A stretch of DNA of 64,000 nt. Source: Sediminibacillus massiliensis (GTDB taxonomy: Bacteria; Bacillota; Bacilli; Bacillales; Amphibacillaceae). Where the stretch lies: the NCBI RefSeq assembly GCF_900156915.1, contig NZ_LT732533.1, positions 25,169 to 89,168 on the forward strand, written 5' to 3'. The position numbers were made by a program, and so were the translations under genes. The notes under the pieces are model-generated. The model ran no database searches, was not told the DNA's origin, and saw only the letters and a program-made list of their open reading frames with translations. Shown here piece after piece: positions 8,278 to 17,137 of the stretch (positions within the stretch are counted from its first letter, which is position 1; each line of letters opens with the position of its first letter).

Positions 8278-8784
8278 TCATTTATTTATTTCCTTCACTA
8301 TATGTCCCAGTTCGGGCAGGATTAATTTATCCATTGCCAGACGTACCGCCCCACTTGAGCCCGGAGTTGAAATGACAGCTGTCCTTTTAATGACGCCGGC
8401 CAATGCCCTGGAAAGAATCGCTGCAGATCCGATGTCTTCCAAGTAACTTACCATACGAAAAATTTCCCCGAACCCGACAATCTCCTTATCCAGCAAAGGC
8501 TGTAGCGTTTCAATTGTAATATCTCTCGGCGCGATTCCTGTTCCACCGTTTATCAGGATTGCATCGATTCTCTCCATTTCACATCCAGAAAGCACCGCAG
8601 ATTCGATTTCCGTTTTTTCGTCTCTGACAATCCGGTATTCCTCTATCTGATACCCGCTTTCCTTAAGTTTTTCCATCATCAGTTGTCCACTCTTGTCGGA
8701 TTGCTTATCCCGCGTGTCACTGACTGTCAAAACCATACATTGAATTTTTCTCTCAAACGGCTGTTTATGTTCTACAACAGACAA
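8278..8784 (-). CDS. moaB: Molybdopterin biosynthesis protein MoaB
   Basis: 168-aa MoaB/MogA-family protein, acting in molybdopterin adenylation or a related late step of molybdenum cofactor synthesis. Visible: MVLTVSDTRDKQSDKSG (substrate loop) and NGGTGIAPRDITIETL, the family signature. A GTG three codons upstream overlaps the AGGAG ribosome site, so the TTG at 8784, eight bases after AGGAG, is the better start; it gives MSVVEHKQP, like B. subtilis MoaB. No other molybdenum cofactor gene is nearby. It begins 21 nt after the EcsC-family gene and may share its transcript. Confidence 0.9.
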   Translation of the reverse strand: MSVVEHKQPFERKIQCMVLTVSDTRDKQSDKSGQLMMEKLKESGYQIEEYRIVRDEKTEIESAVLSGCEMERIDAILINGGTGIAPRDITIETLQPLLDKEIVGFGEIFRMVSYLEDIGSAAILSRALAGVIKRTAVISTPGSSGAVRLAMDKLILPELGHIVKEINK

Positions 8785-8805
8785 AATATACACTCCTACC
8801 TTTCA

Positions 8806-9621
8806 TTACATTCGTTGATCAATGAAATATCGTTTCTGGTAAAAACGTAGAGCATGATCGGAAATAGATGAAGTCAATTTATAATTGGTTACAGCACCAA
8901 TGGCCATCCCGGTTATTGGGAAGCCTTGGGTTGTCTTTTTCCTGGCTGTGTACAGGATGAGTGATTTAGTCAATTGTTTGATAGGCTGGTCAAGCCAACT
9001 GGCATCGAATACTTTATCCTCCCCTTCATACAAATAAGCCGTTTCTTTTTTTGCTTCGTCAATCAACTGCAGCCATGCTGATTTTCGTGATCTCTTTGGC
9101 AGTGTTGCAGCGTGAAACAGCTTAAGGGAAAACATCATTTCGGATGGATGATTGACATCCCTTCCAAAACAAAGACCGATAAGTTGAACAAGGCGGAGAT
9201 TCATGATGAGCATCAGCGGAAAATCTACACTTAACAGAAACAAGCCTCCTGTTCCTGATAAGCCGCCCTGTACGAAGGAAGATAATTTACCCCTGGCTAT
9301 TTCTTGTTTAGCCAGATATGTCAATTGGTGGATGGATAAATGGCGCAAATCCTGAATGGATCTGATATCAGAGTTGAAAATTCGTGCTGTGTCGATAATT
9401 GAATCTCTTGCTTCTTTTTGGAGCCTGGTCCCTTGTAGGTTAGCGTGGATAAAAAACAGGAGCTCATCGATTTTTTCGATAACGGATTCTTTTTCAGATC
9501 TGCCAGCTAAAGCAACAATCTTGCCGATCCATTCATCAATTTTTGTTTCCACATCACTATGCTTATGATCGAAACTTTTCTCCCACTCCTCGATTTCCTC
9601 CAGGACATACTGAGTGTCCAT
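8806..9621 (-). CDS. EcsC family protein
   Basis: 271-aa protein resembling the EcsC family. The diagnostic stretch is the hydrophobic Gly-rich centre (GGLSGTGGLFLLSVDFPLML, about 143-162) followed by a long helical region. EcsC-type proteins are presumed membrane-associated; no enzymatic role is known. It has no partner EcsA/B transporter here and is not the ecs-operon EcsC. The ATG follows a weak GGAGGAC. Co-transcription with moaB is likely. Confidence 0.8.
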   Translation of the reverse strand: MDTQYVLEEIEEWEKSFDHKHSDVETKIDEWIGKIVALAGRSEKESVIEKIDELLFFIHANLQGTRLQKEARDSIIDTARIFNSDIRSIQDLRHLSIHQLTYLAKQEIARGKLSSFVQGGLSGTGGLFLLSVDFPLMLIMNLRLVQLIGLCFGRDVNHPSEMMFSLKLFHAATLPKRSRKSAWLQLIDEAKKETAYLYEGEDKVFDASWLDQPIKQLTKSLILYTARKKTTQGFPITGMAIGAVTNYKLTSSISDHALRFYQKRYFIDQRM

Positions 9622-9711
9622 TTAACGTCCTCCCCGGGTAACACCCTTTTTTCCATCTTAACATAAACCAGACAGCAATAGACGTCGTTCTTAAGAGATG
9701 AACGATAAAAA

Positions 9712-9739
9712 AAAGCCCGGCAAATATTGTCGGGCTTCC
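9712..9739 (-). terminator. ackA terminator
   Basis: AAGCCCG/CGGGCTT stem followed on the minus strand by eight T, six nt past the ackA stop. Confidence 0.9.
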
Positions 9740-9744
9740 ATACT

Positions 9745-10929
9745 TTAGGACAATCTTACAGTGTCCCTAGCGATCATTACTTCTTCATTTGTCGGGATTA
9801 CAATGACTTTCACTGGTGAATGAGGATAGTTAATAAATGCTTCTTTTCCTCGCACATTGTTTAGGGACGGATCCCAGTAGACACCCATGAACTCAAGTCC
9901 TTTCAAGACTCTTTCACGGATTTCCACACTATTTTCTCCAACACCTGCAGTGAAAATGATAGCATCTACACCGCGCATTCTTGCGGCATAGGATCCCAAG
10001 TATTTATGGATTCTTTCTGCAAACACCTCTAAAGCCAATTCAGCACGTTCATCTTTGTTGTTCGCTTTTTGTGTAATATCTCTTAAGTCACTTGAGAAAC
10101 CTGATAATGCAAGCATACCACTTTCTTTATTCAACACGTTCATAACTTCACTTGCGGACTTACCAGTTTTGTCCATAATGTATGGAATCAAAGCCGGATC
10201 GATATTCCCGGAACGAGTTCCCATTGTTACACCGGCCAAAGGAGTGAATCCCATGGAAGTATCAATTGATTTGCCATTCTCGATAGCAGCGATACTTGCC
10301 CCATTTCCTAAATGACAAGAAATCAGGCGTAATTGTTCAAGCGGAATTCCCAGAAGTTCTGATGCTCTTTGGGAGACATACTTATGGGAAGTTCCGTGGA
10401 AACCATACTTCCTGATTCCATATTCTTTATAATATTCATATGGAAGACTATATAAATAAGATTGCTCAGGCATTGTTTGGTGAAACGCAGTGTCAAATAC
10501 CGCAACCGCCGGAACATCCGGAAGAATTTCACGGAATGCTTGAATTCCTGTCAAGTTCGCCGGATTGTGAAGAGGAGCCAAATCAGACACTTCCTCAATC
10601 TCTTTGATAACTTCATCAGTGATTTTGACAGAATCGCTGAAACGTTCACCGCCATGTACAACGCGATGGCCTACTCCATCTATCTCATCGAAAGATTTTA
10701 TAACGCCAGAAGCGATCAATTTATCGAGAAGCATCTTAACAGCTTGTTCATGATCCGGAATATCGGTAGTTGTTTCATCCTTCTCCCCATCTACTTCGAT
10801 GGAAAAAACAGAATTTGCAATCCCTATTCTTTCCACTAGTCCTTTTGCCATCACTGTTTCCTCAGGCATTTCAATCAATTGAAACTTTAGTGATGAACTG
10901 CCTGCATTAATAGCCAAAATATTGCTCAA
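9745..10929 (-). CDS. ackA: Acetate kinase
   Basis: 394-aa acetate kinase, interconverting acetyl phosphate plus ADP with acetate plus ATP in overflow metabolism. Visible: the ASKHA phosphate loop [11 protein letters not shown] (7-17), [18 protein letters not shown] with the catalytic Asp, GFHGTSH, the adenosine site [15 protein letters not shown] and the C-terminal IPTNEE. Length is typical. An upstream cre site and a well-spaced promoter (separate entries) imply activation by CcpA, as in B. subtilis. It lies downstream of tpx and ytxK, the same order as in B. subtilis. Confidence 0.98.
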   Translation of the reverse strand: MSNILAINAGSSSLKFQLIEMPEETVMAKGLVERIGIANSVFSIEVDGEKDETTTDIPDHEQAVKMLLDKLIASGVIKSFDEIDGVGHRVVHGGERFSDSVKITDEVIKEIEEVSDLAPLHNPANLTGIQAFREILPDVPAVAVFDTAFHQTMPEQSYLYSLPYEYYKEYGIRKYGFHGTSHKYVSQRASELLGIPLEQLRLISCHLGNGASIAAIENGKSIDTSMGFTPLAGVTMGTRSGNIDPALIPYIMDKTGKSASEVMNVLNKESGMLALSGFSSDLRDITQKANNKDERAELALEVFAERIHKYLGSYAARMRGVDAIIFTAGVGENSVEIRERVLKGLEFMGVYWDPSLNNVRGKEAFINYPHSPVKVIVIPTNEEVMIARDTVRLS

Positions 10930-10978
10930 TGCAATTCAATCCTTTCATGTATGCGTCCTGTTTTTATTTCCCTTAACC

Positions 10979-11007
10979 ATTTAAACACCCGTCTATAAAG
11001 TTTGCAA
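10979..11007 (-). promoter_or_regulatory. ackA promoter
   Basis: Minus-strand TTGCAA (11007-11002) and TTAAAT (10984-10979) with a 17-nt spacer. The start would be near 10972, about 43 nt before the ATG. Chosen over a nearby TATAGA because its spacing to the cre site fits CcpA activation. Confidence 0.55.
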
Positions 11008-11020
11008 TACAGAACAATTG

Positions 11021-11036
11021 ATGATAACGTTTGCTA
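11021..11036 (-). promoter_or_regulatory. cre site (CcpA operator) of ackA
   Basis: Minus-strand TAGCAAACGTTATCAT matches the cre consensus WTGNAARCGNWWWCAW at 15 of 16 positions. It is centred about 56 nt upstream of the inferred ackA start, the kind of position from which CcpA activates B. subtilis ackA. ccpA itself is in this window. Confidence 0.8.
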
Positions 11037-11098
11037 TCCGAATTTGTTATTTTCGAAATATTCCAGCAGATGATGGATGTATTTACTTTCTAAACTTC

Positions 11099-12088
11099 CT
11101 ATTCCGGAAATCCCTCTTCTTTAAACCATCTATTGATTTTATTCAATATCTCATCCAATGCTTTTCCATTTTTAAAGGAAGGTAATTTTGCGAGCAATGC
11201 TTGTTTCGGCTGCTTTGTGTTGGTCCCTTTTTTCTGCAGAATCAGTATGCTTTTCGCCTGCTTTTCAGAGGCGAATAGGCTGTCAGGAAGCTGCACTAGT
11301 CCAATGATATGGGCATTCTTATGAAGGAATGCGTTCAATTTATCGGCTTGATCGCTATCAAATAAAAAATTCGGAATGACAAATACAGCATATCCTCCTG
11401 ATTTAAGGTAGCGGAGGCTTTGTTCGATAAACAAGTGATGGGAATAGGAATGGCCTTCGTCTGCTTTCAACTCGTATTCCCGTGCAATGATATCATCTGG
11501 GTAATAACCGACAGGCAGATCAGAGACAACCAAGTCCACAGGTTCCAACAACATCGGCCTTAGACTGTCTTGATGGAACAGTTCCAATTCAATTTGCTGC
11601 AAGTTGGCACTCATGACAGACAAGCGGAGAAGGGACGGGTCTACTTCGCTTCCCACCGGTATTACTTCTTGTTTTAGTTGATTGACGACAGCCGTTATTA
11701 AGTTTCCTGTTCCACTTGCTGGATCAAGTAAACGTATTTGGGATCGAGACGGGAACAACTTTCCTGCCAAATAACCGATGAACATAGCTACCGTATCAGG
11801 AGTAATTAAATGTTGTTGCTGTGTAGCACCCTTCATGCCTTTTAAGATTGCCAATTGAATCCCTTTTCTTATTTCTTCCTTTTCATAAGAGGTAATATGG
11901 AATGAATCCGTTCTTTTTTCCAATTGCCGTTTCAAAACATCATTTAACTCTTCGGCAGTATCCCTGGTGAACAAGTATTCCAGCACGATGCCAACACTAT
12001 CCAAATATGGTTGATTCAATTGATGTTGAACTTGCTCGGCCGTTTCATCCACCCAGCTAAAGATATGTTCTACATTATTGTGTTCCAA
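11099..12088 (-). CDS. ytxK: Class I SAM-dependent methyltransferase-like YtxK
   Basis: 329-aa protein like the N6-adenine DNA methyltransferases of type I systems. It has LLDPASGTGNLITAVV (SAM motif I) and SDLPVGYYPDD in place of the usual NPPF/Y catalytic motif, so methylation of adenine is doubtful. There is no restriction or specificity subunit. The TTG at 12088 is chosen because GGAGG lies seven bases upstream; the upstream in-frame ATG precedes that site. In B. subtilis, too, this gene sits between tpx and ackA. The cellular role is not known. Confidence 0.88.
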   Translation of the reverse strand: MEHNNVEHIFSWVDETAEQVQHQLNQPYLDSVGIVLEYLFTRDTAEELNDVLKRQLEKRTDSFHITSYEKEEIRKGIQLAILKGMKGATQQQHLITPDTVAMFIGYLAGKLFPSRSQIRLLDPASGTGNLITAVVNQLKQEVIPVGSEVDPSLLRLSVMSANLQQIELELFHQDSLRPMLLEPVDLVVSDLPVGYYPDDIIAREYELKADEGHSYSHHLFIEQSLRYLKSGGYAVFVIPNFLFDSDQADKLNAFLHKNAHIIGLVQLPDSLFASEKQAKSILILQKKGTNTKQPKQALLAKLPSFKNGKALDEILNKINRWFKEEGFPE

Positions 12089-12180
12089 TATATTTCCTCC
12101 ATTCATTTAACTCATCAGCTTATCATTGTATCAGAATTACTGATTTTATCGCACTTGTTATGTATCAGTATTACCCAAAG

Positions 12181-12205
12181 AAAAACCGGCAACATCTGCC
12201 GGCTT
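12181..12205 (-). terminator. tpx terminator
   Basis: Stem GCCGGCA/TGCCGGC type hairpin (AACCGGCAACATCTGCCGGCTT) followed on the minus strand by a T run, 13 nt past the tpx stop. Confidence 0.8.
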
Positions 12206-12217
12206 CTCTTTGAAGTA

Positions 12218-12718
12218 TTATTTTGCTTCTTTTACTGCACTTAATGCTTGTTCATAATCGGGGTGGTTGGTACCTTCACTCACATATTCTGTGTAAGTTA
12301 CCTTGTCGTTGGAGTCCACAATGAAAACAGAACGTGCAAGCAACCGCAGTTCTTGCATCAATACACCATAAGCTTCGCCGAAACTGGCGTCTTTATGATC
12401 GGAAAAAATGTCCACGTGTTCGATATTATTGGCTGCGACCCAACGCCTTTGGGCGAATGGCAAGTCCATGCTCACGGTCAACACTTTTACATTGTCCAGC
12501 TTCTCTGCTGCATCATTAAATCGTTGAGTTTGTTCCGCACATACGCCAGTATCTACAGAGGGAACGACACTTATCAGTCTCACCTGACCTTTATAATCCG
12601 ACAGTTTCTTTTCGTTTAGATTATTATCCAACACATGAAAATCAGGAGCTGTATCACCAACTTTAACTTCTTGGCCTGCCAATGTCATAGGCGTACCTTT
12701 AAATGTCACATTTGCCAT
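12218..12718 (-). CDS. tpx: Thiol peroxidase Tpx lacking resolving cysteine
   Basis: 166-aa atypical 2-Cys-type peroxiredoxin that reduces hydrogen and lipid peroxides with thioredoxin. The peroxidatic Cys is C60 in VPSVDTGVCAEQT, and the rest aligns well with Tpx (DLPFAQRRW, SDHKDASFGEAYGV). The resolving cysteine, normally near residue 94 in RWC/RFC, is Val here (GTC codon at 12437-12439 read on the minus strand), and C60 is the only cysteine in the protein. The enzyme must work as a 1-Cys peroxidase or use an outside thiol, perhaps bacillithiol. Monocistronic with its own terminator. Confidence 0.95.
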   Translation of the reverse strand: MANVTFKGTPMTLAGQEVKVGDTAPDFHVLDNNLNEKKLSDYKGQVRLISVVPSVDTGVCAEQTQRFNDAAEKLDNVKVLTVSMDLPFAQRRWVAANNIEHVDIFSDHKDASFGEAYGVLMQELRLLARSVFIVDSNDKVTYTEYVSEGTNHPDYEQALSAVKEAK

Positions 12719-12801
12719 TTACATCTACCTCCTATGTTTTTATAAGCTATCTCAATCATATTATGAAGGCAGATTTTGGGATTGTCTAACATTTAGCAGG
12801 C

Positions 12802-13329
12802 TTATTCCTCATCTTCATCCTCTTCTTGTTTTGCTTTTTTCTTGCTTTTTGAATCGCCCTTCTCCCCTTTTTCCTTCGAATCATCTTTTCCCTTATCATT
12901 TTTACTGCCTTGCTGTCCGCTATTCTGCATGATTTCTTGTATTTTTTCCAATGCCTTAGGCGCGAACTCAAGCAATTTTTCATATAAGTGGGTTTGTTGA
13001 TTCAGATGAATCATTTGGACCCCTTTTTCATTTACCACCAAAAAAGCAATCGGTGTGATTGAGACACCGCCTCCACTCCCACCCCCAAAAGGGAAAGAAG
13101 ATGACGAGGAGGAATCAGAAGATCCTGATGATTCCGATTGATCTCCTGATTGAGCCCCATTGAATTCCGAACCCCCGGCGGCAAAACCAAATCCTACCCT
13201 GGAGACCGTGATAATGACACTCCCATCCGGGGACTCCACCGGGTCGCCAATAATCGTATTGACATCTACCATGTCTTTTAAATTTTCCATTGCTGTCGTC
13301 ATTAATCCTTCAATTGGATGTTCACTCAT
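12802..13329 (-). CDS. ytfJ: Sporulation protein YtfJ (GerW family)
   Basis: 175-aa GerW-family protein. EHPIEGLMTTAMENLKDMVDVNTIIGDP is the family N-terminus, and VITVSRVGFGFAAGGSEF follows. Residues 70-95 are Ser/Gly-rich and the last 35 are highly charged, both variable in the family. GerW is known in B. subtilis as a forespore protein linked to germination. Its ATG overlaps the ytfI stop by four bases (translational coupling), and the pair ytfI-ytfJ is conserved in Bacilli. It supports the view that the host sporulates. Confidence 0.9.
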   Translation of the reverse strand: MSEHPIEGLMTTAMENLKDMVDVNTIIGDPVESPDGSVIITVSRVGFGFAAGGSEFNGAQSGDQSESSGSSDSSSSSSFPFGGGSGGGVSITPIAFLVVNEKGVQMIHLNQQTHLYEKLLEFAPKALEKIQEIMQNSGQQGSKNDKGKDDSKEKGEKGDSKSKKKAKQEEDEDEE

Positions 13330-13970
13330 ACATTTACCTCCTTATAGTCAGGCTGTTGATTGTGTTTATGAGTTTGTTTTTGTTTTTGTGTTAAAGAAGA
13401 AAGATAGATGATTGCTAAAATAGCATGTCCCAGTCTGACCGAAAACATGCAGATAAAATGAGTGCCTGCGTACTTCTGTTTAAATATCGGATCCACAAAC
13501 ACCACTGTTTGATTCACTTTCTTCATGTTTTTTTTCATCCAACCCACCAAAATTTGTTTTAATGCCCAAATTCCACCTGTGATCATTCCAGTAGAACTGG
13601 CCTCCCCTGTCCCTATTTTTGTATGCCATTTCAGACTATGTACTTTCGTTTTGGAAAATAACTTTAATAACCTTGGAATTAACCTATGTACCATCTGCCT
13701 CATTTCCAGAAATTCTATCCATCTGGCTTTCATGTTTTCGATAAAACCTGGTTCATCAGGGTTAAGTCGGGCGATGATGCTCTCCATCTTTTCATCGGCC
13801 TGTTCATCCCCTATTTCTTTTTTATAGATAGTAATATTTATTATCCTCACTTGGAATTTCCATTGTTCTTTGCCATTTTCATACACAAAACTTATCGTCG
13901 TATAGATCCTTAGAAAAAGACTTAAAATAAATAAAAGGAATAAAACAATCAGGACAACCAACCATGCCAT
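13326..13970 (-). CDS. ytfI: DUF2953 membrane protein YtfI
   Basis: 214-aa protein with an N-terminal membrane helix (residues 2-22) and a soluble domain resembling DUF2953. Function is unknown. It overlaps the next gene, ytfJ, by four bases and is transcribed first, as in B. subtilis, so it likely works in the same sporulation step. GGAGGTGTTGGA precedes the ATG. It is divergent from nadK. Confidence 0.85.
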   Translation of the reverse strand: MAWLVVLIVLFLLFILSLFLRIYTTISFVYENGKEQWKFQVRIINITIYKKEIGDEQADEKMESIIARLNPDEPGFIENMKARWIEFLEMRQMVHRLIPRLLKLFSKTKVHSLKWHTKIGTGEASSTGMITGGIWALKQILVGWMKKNMKKVNQTVVFVDPIFKQKYAGTHFICMFSVRLGHAILAIIYLSSLTQKQKQTHKHNQQPDYKEVNV

Positions 13971-14155
13971 TCCAACACCTCCATCTTTTACCTATTATCT
14001 TCATTTTTTTCCGGTTTAAACCCAATTATAAAAAGGCTTTCTTACTGGGATTATCGAAATAATGATGATAACATGGAAGTGTTACCAATCCTTCTCCGAC
14101 AAATGATAAAGCGTTTTTTCAACGGAAGGATAAAGGCAGATAGGAGGAAACAAAT

Positions 14156-14956
14156 ATGGATAACCGTCGCAACTTATATTTCTATTACCCTAAAGAAGAA
14201 GAATTAGAAGAAAAATTAAAACCATTGTTCAACTTGGCCAGGGAAAACCAATTTACTATTGTGGAAGATGCAGAAGATGCAAATATAATCATAAGTGTGG
14301 GCGGTGATGGTGCCTTTTTGCAAGCCGTACGAAAAACAGGCTTTCGCCAGGATTGTCTTTACACTGGGATAGCACGATCCAATGAAGCCGGCTTATATTG
14401 TGACTTCAGCTTGGATAATTATGATGAGATGGTCCATTCCATCATGCATGAGGAATTGGAAGTACGCCGTTTTCCGGTCATTGATGTCACTGCGAATGGA
14501 GAAGCGCAATTCCAATGCCTGAACGAAGTTAGTATTCGAAGTACACTGATTAAAACAATCGTAATGGAAGTCCTTATCGATGATCAGCACTTTGAAACCT
14601 TCCGGGGAGACGGATTGATTGTAGCTACCCCCACTGGCAGTACTGGATACAATAAATCGACGAATGGAGCTGTAGTCGATCCCAAGACACCATGTTTCCA
14701 AGTCAGCGAGTTGGCATCTCTTAATAACAACCGCTACCGCACACTGGGTTCCTCCTTCATTCTTGATAAATCAAGGAAACTCACTTTGAAGGTAGTCCAG
14801 GATGGAAATGATTATCCGATTATCGGGTATGATAATGAAGCCTATTCTGTACGGAATATCAAAGACTTAACAGTGACGATGAGTGACAAAATTGTTAAAA
14901 CTGTAAAACTGAAGAATAACTCCTATTGGGACCGTGTTAAACGGACTTTCCTATAA
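14156..14956 (+). CDS. nadK: NAD kinase
   Basis: 266-aa cytoplasmic NAD kinase making NADP from NAD and ATP. The diphosphate motif GGDG (ISVGGDGAFLQAV, near residue 50), LNEVSIRS and the conserved TPTGSTGYNKS are all visible. Its position beside the ytf genes matches the B. subtilis paralogue YtdI (NadK2/PpnKB) rather than the yjbN copy; a second nadK elsewhere in the genome is likely. ATAGGAGG precedes the ATG. Monocistronic, with a terminator right after the stop. Confidence 0.95.
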   Translation: MDNRRNLYFYYPKEEELEEKLKPLFNLARENQFTIVEDAEDANIIISVGGDGAFLQAVRKTGFRQDCLYTGIARSNEAGLYCDFSLDNYDEMVHSIMHEELEVRRFPVIDVTANGEAQFQCLNEVSIRSTLIKTIVMEVLIDDQHFETFRGDGLIVATPTGSTGYNKSTNGAVVDPKTPCFQVSELASLNNNRYRTLGSSFILDKSRKLTLKVVQDGNDYPIIGYDNEAYSVRNIKDLTVTMSDKIVKTVKLKNNSYWDRVKRTFL

Positions 14957-14959
14957 TAA

Positions 14960-15003
14960 AAAAGCAGCTTCCTGACCGGTCAACCCGGCGGTAGCTGCTT
15001 TTT
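14960..15003 (+). terminator. nadK terminator
   Basis: AAAAGCAGCT/AGCTGCTTTTT stem around an inner CCGG-containing loop, ending in a T run. Confidence 0.85.
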
Positions 15004-15051
15004 TCATATAACTCTATTCCATGGTGACTTCTTAGTCTTCTTAGTTGAGGC

Positions 15052-15420
15052 CAGTTACGACCTAGTGAAAAATTTTCTTTTTTGACTCATTCTGATGTTT
15101 ATTGAGTGTTGGTACTCGCTGTGGCAGAACACTTCACTTTCCGCAGGCACGGCCTCAGCCAGGGGACTACTTGAATAAGCTTCTCTGCTCCCTTTGGGAC
15201 TGCGATTACTCGCCCCATCGAAGACCTTTTGGGACTGCGATTACTCGTCCCATCGAAGACCTTTTGGGACTGCGATTACTCGTCCCATCGAAGACCTTTT
15301 GGGACTGCGATTACTCGTCCCATCGAAGACCTTTTGCTTTTCCCGCAGGACAAGGAAAGCTTCGTCAGCATGGCATCGCATGAAGAAAATTGGAGACCCA
15401 TCTTGTTTGAACACCGCAGC
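15052..15420. repeat. Composite inverted-repeat element, copy 3 (left half only)
   Basis: The gap between nadK and ytcJ holds the left end (AGTTACGACCTAGTGAAAAA at 15053-15072) and left module of the repeat family, including GGCAGAACACTTC and the CTTCGTCAGCA segment. The right module and right terminal repeat are absent; homology fades just before the ytcJ stop at 15430. The overlapping ORFs of 60-130 codons here come from translating the 35-bp repeat and are not genes. Confidence 0.6.
15193..15332. repeat. Four 35-bp tandem repeat units
   Basis: Units at 15193-15227, 15228-15262, 15263-15297 and 15298-15332, each starting TTTGGGACTGCGATTACTCG. The last three are identical and the first differs by one base. 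Same family as the array at 236-340, but with a higher copy number and CATCGAAG instead of CATCTAAG. Confidence 0.9.
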
Positions 15421-15429
15421 ATAAACACT

Positions 15430-17019
15430 TTATCTTTGGTACATGATATCTTCTCCGACAACGGTTGTTTCCACTTTAACAGAATCAAAGTCATCAGCAT
15501 CTATCTTGAACAAGTCTTTATTCAAGATGGTGAAATCAGCTGTAAAGCCCTGCTCGATGATACCCTGCTCCGTTTCATGACAAGCAGCATATGCACTGCC
15601 TTTTGTATATAAGGAAACAGCCTCATACATGGAAAGTTTCTCGCTTTCTGTATAGCTTTTCCCGTCGACGGACGACTTTCTCCATACTGCCGCTTCTATT
15701 CCGAGCAAAGGATCAACACTTTCAATAGGTGCGTCCGAACCTCCTGCACAAGCAATATCCCGCTGCAAAAAAGTTTTCCACGCATACGCATATTCCAATC
15801 TTTCCGTACCGATTCTGTCTATTATCCAAGGAAAATCGGAAGCCACAAAGGTTGGTTGTATATCCAACACAACATCGAGTTCCTGCAATGAATCTAACAA
15901 CGAGTCATTGACGAGTTGAGCATGAATAATTCTATCTCTTCTGCCGTTGTATAAAGGATTTTTTTTCAGGGCTGACACAACAGCTTCTACCGCCTTGTCC
16001 CCGATAGCGTGAACAGCAACAGGCATACCGTGTTCGCGGGCATTCTTCACTAAAAGCTCGAGGTTTTCCTGAGTGTGGATGTTAATTCCATTATTATCCG
16101 GATCATCTTCATATGGCTCTGATAACCAGGCTGTCCTGCCTCCCAACGCCCCGTCCGAAAAGATTTTCATTGCACCCATTTCTATATAGACCGTTCCTTG
16201 ATGATAATCCAAACCTTCCTCCACCATATCTTTCAATACCTCATGATGGACTAGTAAATGGGCCCGAAATTTCCTCTTGTTGCCGTCTATCGCATTTTTG
16301 AATGCATTATACGTTTTTCTGAAGCCGCCATAATAGTTTAGATCTTCTGTGTGACCTCCAACAATTCCATACCTGTATAAATCGTCTACTGCCACTTCGA
16401 CAATGGAAGTCAGGCTTTGCTCCGATATTTCCGGCACAACAGACTTGATATATTCCTGAGCTGTATCCAAGAACAATCCGGTTGCCTGGCCATTCCCATC
16501 TCTGACCACTACTCCGCCCTGCGGATCGGGAGTGGCTTCATCGATGCCGGCTTTCTTGATTGCTTGTGAATTAGCCAGCAACGCATGCCTGCAAACTCTT
16601 GTCAGCATCATAGGATTATCAGGACTAATCTCATCCAATTCCTCTTTAGGAATGATGACCGGCTCCTCCCATTGGTTTTCATTCCACCCTTCTCCTATCA
16701 ACCATTCACCAGGAGAAAGTGTCTTCGCCCGTTCCCTTAAAGCAGATTTTACTTGTTCGGGGGAATGCATGGCAGACAAATCCAAATGGATCAATTTTTC
16801 CCCATGACCAATGATATGCAAATGGCTGTCGATAAACCCGGGTAACATTGTTTTACCCTGCAAATTATGCCTTGCCTCAATATTATCCGAATATTTCGAT
16901 TCCAAAGTTTGAAGCGATCCTGTTTCTTTAATGATGCCGGATTCTGTGTAAACTGCTTCAGTGATATCCCCTTCCTGCCTCATTGTATAGATGGTTCCTC
17001 CGTACCATAATGTACCCAT
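15430..17019 (-). CDS. ytcJ: Amidohydrolase family protein YtcJ
   Basis: 529-aa metal-dependent amidohydrolase of the YtcJ/LAF3 type, with the metal motif FIDSHLHIIGHG near residue 60, AVHAIGDKAV with the later His ligand, and AGGSDAPIESVDPL with the catalytic Asp. Natural substrate is unknown; the family often acts on N-substituted amides or formamides. Full family length, so the repeat element adjoining its stop codon does not truncate it. It lies after thiI and its terminator and has its own start region (weak GGGGTAAAG ribosome site). Confidence 0.88.
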   Translation of the reverse strand: MGTLWYGGTIYTMRQEGDITEAVYTESGIIKETGSLQTLESKYSDNIEARHNLQGKTMLPGFIDSHLHIIGHGEKLIHLDLSAMHSPEQVKSALRERAKTLSPGEWLIGEGWNENQWEEPVIIPKEELDEISPDNPMMLTRVCRHALLANSQAIKKAGIDEATPDPQGGVVVRDGNGQATGLFLDTAQEYIKSVVPEISEQSLTSIVEVAVDDLYRYGIVGGHTEDLNYYGGFRKTYNAFKNAIDGNKRKFRAHLLVHHEVLKDMVEEGLDYHQGTVYIEMGAMKIFSDGALGGRTAWLSEPYEDDPDNNGINIHTQENLELLVKNAREHGMPVAVHAIGDKAVEAVVSALKKNPLYNGRRDRIIHAQLVNDSLLDSLQELDVVLDIQPTFVASDFPWIIDRIGTERLEYAYAWKTFLQRDIACAGGSDAPIESVDPLLGIEAAVWRKSSVDGKSYTESEKLSMYEAVSLYTKGSAYAACHETEQGIIEQGFTADFTILNKDLFKIDADDFDSVKVETTVVGEDIMYQR

Positions 17020-17103
17020 AAGCTTTACCCCTTTTATGCTTGATTCATGATTTCTGTCTATTTCACAATCTTTCTCTCAGTTTATTATTTTTACTCATAA
17101 AAG

Positions 17104-17132
17104 AAAAGGGTAGTGCAGCCACCACCCTTTTG
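17104..17132 (-). terminator. thiI terminator
   Basis: Stem AAAAGGGTAGTG/CACCACCCTTTT with one G-U pair, T-rich on the minus strand, six nt past the thiI stop. Confidence 0.85.
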
Positions 17133-17137
17133 AAGGT

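Noticed and set aside
11099..12088. Restriction-modification system
   Set aside because: Only a methyltransferase-like protein with a changed catalytic motif is present; no restriction or specificity gene lies near, and ytxK is part of the conserved tpx-ackA neighbourhood.
12786..12983. Lys/Arg-rich ORF at the end of ytfJ
   Set aside because: It is a shifted-frame reading of the charged ytfJ tail.
15102..15612. Overlapping ORFs with repeated peptide GLRLLAPSKTFWDCDYS
   Set aside because: The 35-bp unit is not a multiple of three, so it is open in all frames and yields the same peptides in shifted order. There is no ribosome site, and the region belongs to the dispersed repeat.
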